DNA of 64,000 nucleotides, taken from NCBI RefSeq assembly GCF_004216895.1, contig NZ_SGXE01000002.1:620001-684000 (forward strand), given 5' to 3'. Shown one piece after another: positions 18,003 through 26,556 of this stretch. A program made the translations under genes and the position numbers. Source of the stretch: Aquimarina brevivitae (GTDB lineage: Bacteria; Bacteroidota; Bacteroidia; Flavobacteriales; Flavobacteriaceae). A model generated the notes under the pieces. It did not search any database. It saw only the letters and a list, made by a program, of their open reading frames with translations, and was not told where the DNA came from. Every line of letters begins with the position of its first letter. Positions within the stretch are counted from its first letter, which is position 1.

Positions 18003-19121
18003 TTACAGCTGTTTTCTAAACGTTCTTCTTTTTTTATGTTGTTCATTTTCGTACCCATTCCATAAGGCCTGGATGGCTTTATTTTCTTCCAACTCTGGAT
18101 TAGTTTCCACAGTTTCAATTCCATTGCGGATAAACGTTTGATTCATTTCTTTAAAAATCAACGCAGTTACCCCTTTATTTTGATAAGTAGGATCGATACC
18201 AATAAGGTAAAACGCAGCCGTATCATTTCTTTTTTGAGCTTTAAGAATGTGCAAGAATCGCAACGGATAAATTTTACCATTCATTTTCTTAAGCGCTTTG
18301 GAAAAAGAAGGCATAACAATCGAAAAAGCGATGAGTTTACCGTTTTTATCAGCAATACACACAATATATTCTGGATTGAGATAAGGTAAGTATTTCTTCT
18401 TGTACATCTCAATTTGATGTGGCTGTATAGGTACAAAGGTTTGCAGGTGACTATAGGTTTTGTTTAAAAGCTCAAACATATCATCTGCGTACTTCAATAG
18501 CTCTTTGCTCTTTTTGAATTTGAGTAATTTTAGCTCATATTTTTCTTTGATGATATTCGAAAACTTAATTACCTTTTCCTTTATTTCACTAGGTACTTTG
18601 ATTTTGTATTCTACCCAGGTTGCCGCCGGTTCAAATCCTAAAGCTTCCATATGCTCTACATAATAAGGATAGTTATACCAGGTAATCATAGTATTTAATT
18701 CTTCGAATCCTTTAATAAGAATACCTGCTTTATCCATATTAGAAAAACCGACAGGGCCTTCCATATATTGTAACTGGTTTGCTTCGCCAAATGCTTTTAC
18801 CTGGTCTAATAGAGCTTTGCTGACCTCTAAATCATCAATAAAATCAAACCACCCAAATCTCACTTTGGGCTTCTCTTGCTCATTAACTTCGATCCAGTTG
18901 ATTATTGCTGCTATTCTACCTACTACTTTATCTTCCTTATAGGCTAAATAATATTTAGCTACGGCATTTTTAAAGACCGGATTTTTCTTTGGGTTTAAAA
19001 CATCGATTTCTTCCTTTATAATCGACGGTACGTAGTAAGGTGAATCTTTATATAATTCAAAAGGAAACTTAACAAATGTTGTTAAATCTCCTTTTGAAGA
19101 AACTTCTTTAATCGTTATCAT
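18003..19121 (-). CDS. GNAT-fold acyltransferase-like protein
   Basis: A 372-residue protein with two GNAT-like halves. The N-terminal half contains YYLAYKEDKVVGRIAAIIN (about 60-78). The C-terminal half contains YLIGIDPTYQNKGVTALIF, whose QNKGVT resembles the acyl-CoA pyrophosphate loop. No signal peptide or membrane helix. The family is conserved in Bacteroidota but the substrate is unknown to me. It converges on the SPT-like gene; an N-acyltransferase is required to finish sulfonolipids, so this protein is a candidate worth testing, without direct evidence. A -7 box TATATTTG lies at 19149-19142. Confidence 0.78.
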   Translation of the reverse strand: MITIKEVSSKGDLTTFVKFPFELYKDSPYYVPSIIKEEIDVLNPKKNPVFKNAVAKYYLAYKEDKVVGRIAAIINWIEVNEQEKPKVRFGWFDFIDDLEVSKALLDQVKAFGEANQLQYMEGPVGFSNMDKAGILIKGFEELNTMITWYNYPYYVEHMEALGFEPAATWVEYKIKVPSEIKEKVIKFSNIIKEKYELKLLKFKKSKELLKYADDMFELLNKTYSHLQTFVPIQPHQIEMYKKKYLPYLNPEYIVCIADKNGKLIAFSIVMPSFSKALKKMNGKIYPLRFLHILKAQKRNDTAAFYLIGIDPTYQNKGVTALIFKEMNQTFIRNGIETVETNPELEENKAIQALWNGYENEQHKKRRTFRKQL

Positions 19122-19239
19122 ATATCATCTCTAGTTCATAGCAAATATAATCCTTTTCTGAAATAATAAGAATAAACAATTATTGGTATTCCATAGATTA
19201 CCTAAAGAAAAACCTTAGGAAGACAGAAAAGTAAAACAT

Positions 19240-20856
19240 TTAGTCATTGTTATCAGTGCCGTCATTGTCTTTACCTGAATCTTTATCTTCTTTTTTCTTT
19301 CGCTTTTCTTCTTCTTTTTTGCGCCGTTTTTCTTCTTTCTTACGGCGTTTTTCTTCTTCTTTTTTAGCTTTCTCAGCTTCTTTTGCCTTCCGTTCTTGCT
19401 CTTCTTTTAATTTTTCATATTGAGCATCTACATCTTCTTCTTGTTTTTGTTCTTTCTTCGGATCGTCTGGTTTGGCGGAAGGTACATCCACCTTTTGTTC
19501 TAATGCTTTAATTTCTTTTTCAAGTTGGTCTAGCTCTTTATCAGTTCCATCATTTTCTTCCATTTTATTGAGTTCGGCATCGATATCTTCAAGCATTTTT
19601 TGTTTTTCTTTTTCTGCTTTTTCCTTAGCTTTTTCAGCTTGGCGAGCTTCCTTGGCTTCACGTTTTAGACGTCTTCTTTCTTCTTTTGCTTTTTTCTTAT
19701 TCTCTTTTTCAGCAATTTTTTCTGCCTCAATTCTTTCTCTTTCTAAGCGCAGTTCTGTTCGTATAGAATCTAGCTCTTGATCCATTTCCTCTCTAAAGTA
19801 ATCATCATCTTCAAATTCATTGATAAATGGTGTTTTATCCATTTTCAGACTGTCATTCTCTTTTTCGTTGATTTCAAGATCTTCACTATCCTTATCTTTT
19901 TTCTTTTTCTTATCTTTTTCTTCTTCCTCTTTTTGTACGCCTTTTTTGAAACCTTTAGGATAAATAATTTCGTCTTTACTATGCCAATCAAAACGATAGG
20001 TGGCTCCAAAACTTACTTTCCATATGGATGGAGTGTCTTTGAAGTTAAAGGCTAGATTAGCATCAAATTGTAGGTCTTTGTCCATTAGATAAGCACCTCC
20101 AAGACGTAATATATCATCACTATAAAAGTCGCTTTTTTGCCCTTGATATTCACCGAATATGGCCCATTTTCTATTGAGCGTATGTGTAGAGGTGATAACC
20201 CAACCAATTACCATATCATCAGTAGTAATCTTATCGAAAATTAAATTACTGACTAATACCCAACTACCATTGGTTCGATTGTACCAATTATTTTGTGTGG
20301 CAATAACAACTTTAGGACTAAATCCTTCATCTCCAGGTGCAGTAAATGGATTGTCTGCCGAAATCAAATTTGCACCGGCGTATACAGAAACTGCTGGGAT
20401 CAAGCTTTTCCATTTAAAACTGTGTTGTGCTCGCCAGCTATTTAAATCGATAGAATCTTTTTTAGGGCGTTTATAAGGGTCATATATAAGGTATTTCGCC
20501 CCTAAGGTATTATACTCAAAATTTGTTTGATTATAAACTTCTTCATTGGCTCCAACAGTTTGCTTGATTCTATCGCTTCTAAATCTACCACTTAGGCTTA
20601 TTTCTAATTGCTCGAATAATAATCCATATCTAATTTGATAGTCAAAATCAAATTCTCCCGTCTTTGTTTTAAGGATATCATGTTTTCTTCTGGCCAAACC
20701 TAAACCGCCTTCGAGCTGCAATACATTATTACCAACAGAGAATGCTCCTTGTGAGGTTCCTGGTCGATTAGAGTTGATTTTCTCTGTATATTGTGAAGAT
20801 GCACTAAGGGAGCACAATATCAATCCTAAAGTAAGCATCAAAGATTTCGGGGTCAT
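19240..20856 (-). CDS. Beta-barrel transporter-like protein with long charged C-terminal tail
   Basis: I place the start at ATG 20856, not at the farther ATG 20973, because it begins a clean signal peptide (MTPKSLMLTLGLILCSLSASSQ) and leaves room for divergent promoters. The product is about 538 residues. The N-terminal 280 or so residues resemble the outer-membrane transporter family of the phenol MetA-degradation type (NRPGTSQGAFSVGNNVLQLEGG at the start of the barrel). The last 240 residues are almost entirely Lys, Glu, Asp and Arg in heptad-like KKEEEKRRKK repeats, so they form a long charged coiled coil or disordered rod. A barrel fused to such a tail is unusual; the tail may reach the peptidoglycan. 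Confidence 0.75.
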   Translation of the reverse strand: MTPKSLMLTLGLILCSLSASSQYTEKINSNRPGTSQGAFSVGNNVLQLEGGLGLARRKHDILKTKTGEFDFDYQIRYGLLFEQLEISLSGRFRSDRIKQTVGANEEVYNQTNFEYNTLGAKYLIYDPYKRPKKDSIDLNSWRAQHSFKWKSLIPAVSVYAGANLISADNPFTAPGDEGFSPKVVIATQNNWYNRTNGSWVLVSNLIFDKITTDDMVIGWVITSTHTLNRKWAIFGEYQGQKSDFYSDDILRLGGAYLMDKDLQFDANLAFNFKDTPSIWKVSFGATYRFDWHSKDEIIYPKGFKKGVQKEEEEKDKKKKKDKDSEDLEINEKENDSLKMDKTPFINEFEDDDYFREEMDQELDSIRTELRLERERIEAEKIAEKENKKKAKEERRRLKREAKEARQAEKAKEKAEKEKQKMLEDIDAELNKMEENDGTDKELDQLEKEIKALEQKVDVPSAKPDDPKKEQKQEEDVDAQYEKLKEEQERKAKEAEKAKKEEEKRRKKEEKRRKKEEEKRKKKEDKDSGKDNDGTDNND

Positions 20857-20936
20857 AGTCAACAGATTTGCTTCAAATATAGAAGATTTTATCATTTTTT
20901 TAGGATAGTCATTCCCTAATTGTATATCGAGTTCTT

Positions 20937-20944
20937 TATTTTTG
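20937..20944 (+). promoter_or_regulatory. Probable -7 box of the DUF4834-YfhO operon
   Basis: TATTTTTG 13 nt before the ATG at 20958. A start this close leaves a leader of only a few nucleotides, common in Bacteroidota. Confidence 0.4.
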
Positions 20945-20957
20945 AAAAAAATTAGTA

Positions 20958-21227
20958 ATGCAAGAAGCTTCATTCACCGGGGTTTTAAAGGTTATCCTTA
21001 TCATTTTATTGGTATACTACGGTTTAAAGATACTAACGCGAATCTTTGCCCCTGTATTGCTTAGATATATGTCAAAGAAGGCGGGTGAAAAATTTAGACA
21101 GCATTTTGAGCAATACCAGCAACCCAAAAATCAAGAGGAAGGTGAGATTACTTTAGAAAAAAAACCAAAACGCAAATCTTCTAATAAAGATGTAGGTGAG
21201 TATATCGATTATGAGGAAATTGATTAA
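20958..21227 (+). CDS. DUF4834-family small membrane protein
   Basis: An 89-residue protein with one membrane helix (about residues 9-30), then a short basic segment and a charged tail rich in Gln, Glu and Lys ending DYEEID. This matches the DUF4834 family of Bacteroidota, usually placed directly upstream of YfhO genes, as here (33 bp). The function is unknown. It is probably the first gene of an operon with YfhO, a glycosyltransferase and a flippase. Confidence 0.85.
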   Translation: MQEASFTGVLKVILIILLVYYGLKILTRIFAPVLLRYMSKKAGEKFRQHFEQYQQPKNQEEGEITLEKKPKRKSSNKDVGEYIDYEEID

Positions 21228-21260
21228 TTTGGCAGCTCAAACATAAATTATCAATACTTT

Positions 21261-23702
21261 ATGGCTCTTTTAAAAAGGTTTTTACCACATATCTTGGTGG
21301 TAATTGGATTTATTATTGCTTCCCTTGCTTATTTTAATCCTGTACTTAGTGGTAAAAAAATGTTGCAAAATGATATTGTGCAATATACCGGTATGGCAAA
21401 ACAGCAAATTGATTTTAGAGCACAAACAGGAGAAGAACCTTTTTGGACAGACAGCGCATTTGGTGGTATGCCCACCTATCAATTAGGAGCGCAGTACCCA
21501 CACCATTATATTAAAAATCTAGATCGAATAATTCGATTTTTGCCTAGACCGGCAGACTATCTTTTTTTATATTTTATAGGTTTCTATATTCTTTTATTAG
21601 TATTAAAAGTAGATTATAAACTAGCGTTTATAGGCAGTTTAGCCTTTGGATTTTCTACCTATTTCATCATTATTCTTGGAGTAGGGCATAACGCCAAGGC
21701 CCATGCGATTGGATATATGCCGCTGGTGTTATCAGGTATTCTCTTAATTTTCAGAAAGAAATACAGTCTAGGATTTATACTATTAACCCTCAGTATGGCT
21801 TTGGAAATAGCAGCCAATCACTTTCAAATGACCTATTATCTATTGCTATTGGTCATTGTTCTGGGTATAGCCTATCTAGTTGATGCCTACAGAAAAAAGG
21901 TGTTACCTGCTTATTTTAAGGCTATAGGAATCATGGTTGGCGCAGTATTACTTTCTTTATTACTCAACGCGACAAGCTTGATGGCAACCCGGGAGTATAC
22001 GCAGTACAGTACGCGTGGTGATACGGGAATTACCATTACCCCAACAGGAAGTATAAAAGAAGAACAAGGATTGGATTATGGTTATATAACGGAGTATAGC
22101 TATGGAATTCTAGAGACCTTTAATGTATTCATTCCTCGTTTTATGGGGGGATCGGCTTCAGAAGAAGTCGATGATGATGCAGAAATTATTCAGGAGCTCT
22201 ATAAAATGGGAGCAACGCCTGATCAGGCTAAAATGGCCGTACAACAACTCCCCACATATTATTGGGGAGACCAACCTTATGTAGGCGCGCCTGCTTATAT
22301 CGGAGCTACAGTTATTTTTTTATTTGTATTAGGGATTTTTTTAATTCGTGGGCGATTAAAATGGTGGCTCGTTGGTGGAGTAGTGCTCTCACTTGTTTTA
22401 TCTTGGGGTAAAAATCTTGATTTTGTTACTCGTTTTTTTGTAGAATATGTGCCCTTGTACAATAAGTTTAGAGCGGTATCATCCATACAGGTTATTGCCG
22501 AGTTATGTATGCCTGTTTTGGCAATTGTAGGTTTGTGTAGGTTTTTTGATCCAGATATTTCTAAAGAACAAAAGATTAAAGGCTTAAAATACGCAACAGC
22601 TATTGTAGGTGGTTTGGCATTAATATTTCTATTATTTAAGAATGTGTTTTTGGATTTTTCCGGTCCAATGGATCGGTATCTTATAGACGGATATGGACCA
22701 GATTTTGTAAGGGCTTTGAAAGAAGACCGAAAATCTGTATTTACTAGTGATACCATCCGCTCCTTGGTCCTTATTTTGTTGTTAGCAGCTTCTTGTTGGG
22801 CTTTTATGACCAATAAACTGCAGCGCGTTTGGGTTATTACCATAATAGGAGTTTTGTTTATTGTTGATTTAACATTTGTAAACTGGGACTATGTTAATTC
22901 AGATAATTTTATTTCTAAGAGAGCATTCGATCGACCTTTCGTAGCAAATAAGGCGGATAAAGATATACTGAAGGATACAGGTCACTTCAGGGTATATGAT
23001 CTAAGCGCTAATCCTTTTAATAGTGCAAGGGCATCTTATTTTCATAATGCGTTAGGAGGGTATCACGCTGCTAAACCAGGGAGAGTAAGAGATTTGTACG
23101 AGTTTTATATTGCTAAAGGAGATGTAGACATCTTAAATATGTTTAATGTAAAGTATTTTATATTGGCTGATGAAGAACAAGGACCAATGGCTCGTATAAA
23201 TGATCAGGCATATGGAAATGCTTGGTTCGTTCAATCGCTAAAAGAAGTAACAACTGCTAATGATGAAATTTTAGCCTTAGAAGATTTAGCGTTACAATCA
23301 AGTGCTGTAGTGAATACGGATCAACAGCAGTTATATACCAAGACTAATTTCAATTTAGATGGTATGGCTTCGATAAAATTAACCTCGCATCAACCTAATG
23401 AATTAGTGTATCAAACCAATAATAGTAATGAAGGCTTTGCCGTTTTTTCTGAAATATACTATCCTGGATGGCAAGCTTATATAGATGGAAAACCGGTGGA
23501 TCATCTACAGGTAAATTATACACTTAGGGGACTTCAGATACCTAAAGGATCCCATACGGTAACCTTTACATTTGAACCCGCTGTAGTGCAGCAGGGTAGT
23601 TTAATTACCTTGATTAGTTCTGTTTTATTTGTAGTACTACTTATAGGATTAGTTTTTTATCGCATCAAACAAGGTAAGCTTCTATTGGCTAGCCATAAAT
23701 AA
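21261..23702 (+). CDS. YfhO-family polytopic membrane protein
   Basis: An 813-residue membrane protein with about a dozen helices in the first 540 residues, a soluble region (about 550-760) and a last helix near 780-800. The N-terminal pattern (VLSGKKMLQNDIVQYTGMAK, DSAFGGMPTYQ) is that of YfhO, a GT-C-like family. In Gram-positive bacteria YfhO glycosylates lipoteichoic acid; in Bacteroidota the acceptor is unknown, but a role in transferring sugars outside the inner membrane is likely. Its stop codon TAA overlaps ATG at 23702 of a three-codon ORF that precedes the glycosyltransferase. Confidence 0.88.
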   Translation: MALLKRFLPHILVVIGFIIASLAYFNPVLSGKKMLQNDIVQYTGMAKQQIDFRAQTGEEPFWTDSAFGGMPTYQLGAQYPHHYIKNLDRIIRFLPRPADYLFLYFIGFYILLLVLKVDYKLAFIGSLAFGFSTYFIIILGVGHNAKAHAIGYMPLVLSGILLIFRKKYSLGFILLTLSMALEIAANHFQMTYYLLLLVIVLGIAYLVDAYRKKVLPAYFKAIGIMVGAVLLSLLLNATSLMATREYTQYSTRGDTGITITPTGSIKEEQGLDYGYITEYSYGILETFNVFIPRFMGGSASEEVDDDAEIIQELYKMGATPDQAKMAVQQLPTYYWGDQPYVGAPAYIGATVIFLFVLGIFLIRGRLKWWLVGGVVLSLVLSWGKNLDFVTRFFVEYVPLYNKFRAVSSIQVIAELCMPVLAIVGLCRFFDPDISKEQKIKGLKYATAIVGGLALIFLLFKNVFLDFSGPMDRYLIDGYGPDFVRALKEDRKSVFTSDTIRSLVLILLLAASCWAFMTNKLQRVWVITIIGVLFIVDLTFVNWDYVNSDNFISKRAFDRPFVANKADKDILKDTGHFRVYDLSANPFNSARASYFHNALGGYHAAKPGRVRDLYEFYIAKGDVDILNMFNVKYFILADEEQGPMARINDQAYGNAWFVQSLKEVTTANDEILALEDLALQSSAVVNTDQQQLYTKTNFNLDGMASIKLTSHQPNELVYQTNNSNEGFAVFSEIYYPGWQAYIDGKPVDHLQVNYTLRGLQIPKGSHTVTFTFEPAVVQQGSLITLISSVLFVVLLIGLVFYRIKQGKLLLASHK

Positions 23703-23709
23703 TGAAAGA

Positions 23710-24999
23710 TTGAAGGTCTTGATTATTACATATTATTGGCCACCTGCTGGAGGTCCCGGTGTGCAACGGTGGTTAAAATTTGTAAAGTATTTACCCGAGA
23801 GCGGTATCGAGCCAATAGTATATATACCTGAGAACCCTACGTATGCTATTGAAGATGAAACGCTTTTGGATAAAGTTCCCGAGGGAGTTACGGTATTGAA
23901 AAGACCAATTTTTGAACCCTATCGATTTGCAGAGCTTTTATCTAAGAAAAGTTCTAAAACAATCAGTCGTGGTATCATTGCGAACCCTAAAAAGCAATCC
24001 GTTATTCAACGCCTTTTACTTTTTATACGGGGTAACTTTTTTATACCGGATGCCCGTAAGTTTTGGGTTAAGCCCTCTGTAAAATGGTTAAAATCGTATA
24101 TAGAGGAGAATGCTATTTCTACAGTGATTACAACGGGTCCGCCACATAGTGTTCATCTAATTGGTTTAGGGTTAAAAAAACAATTGGGAGTACAATGGAT
24201 ATCAGACTTTAGAGATCCCTGGACGAGTATAGGTTATCACAACAAACTTAAACTAACAACAGCAGCACAAAAAAAGCATAAGCAGTTGGAGCGATTAGTA
24301 TTATCGAATTCAGATCATGTTGTTGTCACCAGTTTTACGACTAAAAAAGAATTTGAGCAGCTTACCGATACACCTGTTACAACAATCACCAATGGCTACG
24401 ATAACGAGGTTGAAGTGAATATATCTTTTCACGACAAATTTACCATAGCTCATATTGGTTCTTTATTGTCTGAACGTAATCCTCATATACTCTGGAAAGC
24501 GTTACAAGAATTAACCCAAGAAAATGAATTATTTAGAAAAGCGTTTCGATTACATTTGATTGGAGCGGTGAGTGATGATGTATTGGCTAGTATAAAATCC
24601 TTTGGATTAGAAGCATTTGTTACCAATACAGGATATGTATCCCATAATGAAGCTATCATTCAACAAAAAAGCAGTCAATTATTATTATTAATTGAAATCG
24701 ATGCTGATTATACCAAAGGCATTATTCCTGGTAAAATATTTGAATATATGGCTTCCGGAAGACCTGTCATAGCCATAGGTCCAGAAGATGCAGATATTAA
24801 AAAAATCATAGATGAAACCGGCATAGGATATTTTTATACGTATAAAGACTTTCAAATACTAAAACAGCAACTATTAACCTATTTTAATGCGTATGACTCC
24901 GGTAAGTTAGTGAGTAATACCAGTAGACAGATCGAAAAATACAGTAGAAAGACCCTTACAAATACATTGGCCAGCATAATAAACAAAGTAAATCAATAA
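23710..24999 (+). CDS. Glycosyltransferase family 4 protein (TTG start)
   Basis: A 429-residue GT-B glycosyltransferase. The N-terminus KVLIITYYWPPAGGPGVQRW contains the glycine-rich donor/acceptor loop of GT4, and the C-terminal nucleotide-sugar site is GIIPGKIFEYMASGRPVIAIGPED. The acceptor is probably a polyprenyl-linked glycan, given the neighbours YfhO and a flippase. The start is TTG at 23710; the only nearby ATG (23702) opens a three-codon ORF M-K-D that stops inside the TTG start. Translation may therefore depend on coupling to YfhO. Confidence 0.88.
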   Translation: MKVLIITYYWPPAGGPGVQRWLKFVKYLPESGIEPIVYIPENPTYAIEDETLLDKVPEGVTVLKRPIFEPYRFAELLSKKSSKTISRGIIANPKKQSVIQRLLLFIRGNFFIPDARKFWVKPSVKWLKSYIEENAISTVITTGPPHSVHLIGLGLKKQLGVQWISDFRDPWTSIGYHNKLKLTTAAQKKHKQLERLVLSNSDHVVVTSFTTKKEFEQLTDTPVTTITNGYDNEVEVNISFHDKFTIAHIGSLLSERNPHILWKALQELTQENELFRKAFRLHLIGAVSDDVLASIKSFGLEAFVTNTGYVSHNEAIIQQKSSQLLLLIEIDADYTKGIIPGKIFEYMASGRPVIAIGPEDADIKKIIDETGIGYFYTYKDFQILKQQLLTYFNAYDSGKLVSNTSRQIEKYSRKTLTNTLASIINKVNQ

Positions 25000-25002
25000 C
25001 TC

Positions 25003-26463
25003 ATGGGGATCGTAATTAAACAGTCTATCCGAAATGTTGTGATTACCTGTATAGGATTTGCTATTGGGGCTATTAATACGCTTTTTCTTTTTACCCATTT
25101 TTTAAGTAAAGAATATTATGGGTTGGTAACCTATTTATTTTCGGCTTCTAATCTTATTTGGCCTTTGGTAGCTTTTGGAGTACATAATACTTTAGTTAAG
25201 TTTTTTTCATCGTATACGAGTCCAACAGAGCGGAATAAATTTTTGACACTTATTCTATTGTTACCTTTGGTTACCGGATTAATTTTAGGGATAGCAGGAA
25301 ATTGGTTATACGATTTAGTAATAACTTATTTTAGCGGACAAAATGATATTGTAGTCCCGTATATCTGGACCATTTATGTACTTGCTATTTCACTTGCCTA
25401 TTTCGAAGTATTTTTTGCCTGGTCTAAAGTAAAGTTGAAAAGTGTTTTTGGTAATATGCTTAAAGAATTGTTCCTAAGATTATGGCTGTTTTTAGGGCTT
25501 TTTTTGGTTTATTTTTCGGTTATAACGGTTACACAGTTTGTGTACTCATTAGTAGTAGCTTATATCATTAGGATGCTGATTATGCTAGGATATGCCATCC
25601 GCTTACAAAAGGTAAAACTTACCTTTTCCCTACCATCTAATTATAGTAAAGTTCTTAAATATTCTTTTCTAATCTTAATTGCAGGTTCTGTGGCCACCTT
25701 ATTGATCGACCTGGATAAAACTATGTTGGAACGGTATTTACCTATTGAAAATGTAGCCAAATATGGTATCTGTGCTTATATTGCTAGTGTTATTATCATT
25801 CCCTCGCGGGCGATGCATCAAATCACCTATCCTTTAACTGCACATCATCTTAATAGTAAAGATTTTAGCGCTTTGTCCGTACTTTATAAAAAAAGTTCAT
25901 TAAATCTACTAATCACTAGCGGACTGCTATTTGTTTTGATTGTTTGTAATGTACATACGCTGTTCTTACTGATTCCCCCGCAATATGAGCTATACATTGA
26001 AGTTGTTGTTTTAATAGCGTTGGCAAAACTTTTAGATAATTTGATTGGTAATAATAATTCGATACTTTTTAATTCTGACTATTATCGATTGGTGCTGATT
26101 ATTGGAATTATAATGGTTTTGGTAAGCTTTGGTTTAAACTTATTATGTATACCTCAGTTTGGATTAGTGGGAGCTGCTATAGCTACTTTTGCAGCAGTTT
26201 GTTCTTATAATGTTTTGAAACTATGGCTGGTTTGGGTAAAATTTAAAATGCAGCCTTTTTCCAAAAATACGATACCGAGTTTGTTGTGCATTTTGTTGTT
26301 AACTGCAGTGTTTTATTTTTGGAACTTTAATTTTCATCCTATTATAAGTATTGCCCTTAAGAGTTTAGTTATCGTGTTAAGTTACCTTAGTTTCGTTGTT
26401 GTATTTAATTTATCCGAGGAAATAATAAATACGTTGAAGCGATTTGTTAAACGAGCTAAGTAA
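25003..26463 (+). CDS. Oligosaccharide flippase (Wzx/MOP superfamily)
   Basis: A 486-residue integral membrane protein with 12-14 helices and a polysaccharide-biosynthesis C-terminal region, typical of Wzx-like MOP flippases, which move lipid-linked oligosaccharides across the inner membrane. It begins 3 bp after the glycosyltransferase stop, so it belongs to the same operon. Its presence suggests that the upstream glycosyltransferase and YfhO act on an exported glycan. Confidence 0.88.
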   Translation: MGIVIKQSIRNVVITCIGFAIGAINTLFLFTHFLSKEYYGLVTYLFSASNLIWPLVAFGVHNTLVKFFSSYTSPTERNKFLTLILLLPLVTGLILGIAGNWLYDLVITYFSGQNDIVVPYIWTIYVLAISLAYFEVFFAWSKVKLKSVFGNMLKELFLRLWLFLGLFLVYFSVITVTQFVYSLVVAYIIRMLIMLGYAIRLQKVKLTFSLPSNYSKVLKYSFLILIAGSVATLLIDLDKTMLERYLPIENVAKYGICAYIASVIIIPSRAMHQITYPLTAHHLNSKDFSALSVLYKKSSLNLLITSGLLFVLIVCNVHTLFLLIPPQYELYIEVVVLIALAKLLDNLIGNNNSILFNSDYYRLVLIIGIIMVLVSFGLNLLCIPQFGLVGAAIATFAAVCSYNVLKLWLVWVKFKMQPFSKNTIPSLLCILLLTAVFYFWNFNFHPIISIALKSLVIVLSYLSFVVVFNLSEEIINTLKRFVKRAK

Positions 26464-26490
26464 ATCACAGTTTTGCATATAATTAAAAGA

Positions 26491-26534
26491 GAAAATCCCC
26501 AAAGGTGCTTACGCATACATCTCCGGGGATTTTC
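26491..26534. terminator. Bidirectional terminator between flippase and secreted-protein gene
   Basis: A perfect 10-bp stem GAAAATCCCC / GGGGATTTTC with a 24-nt loop. On the minus strand it follows the GGTTGGTTAGTTGG tract in the 3' UTR of the gene ending at 26557, the same layout as at 35935-35985. Confidence 0.7.
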
Positions 26535-26556
26535 CAACTAACCAACCAAAAAATTT

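Noticed and set aside
19472-20055. Serine/phenylalanine-rich plus-strand ORFs opposite the charged tail
   Set aside because: The Ser/Phe bias is the complement of the Lys/Glu repeats of the real gene.
20857-20973. Upstream ATG extension of the barrel-with-charged-tail gene
   Set aside because: It would place 39 residues before a perfect signal peptide and overlap the start of the divergent DUF4834 gene.
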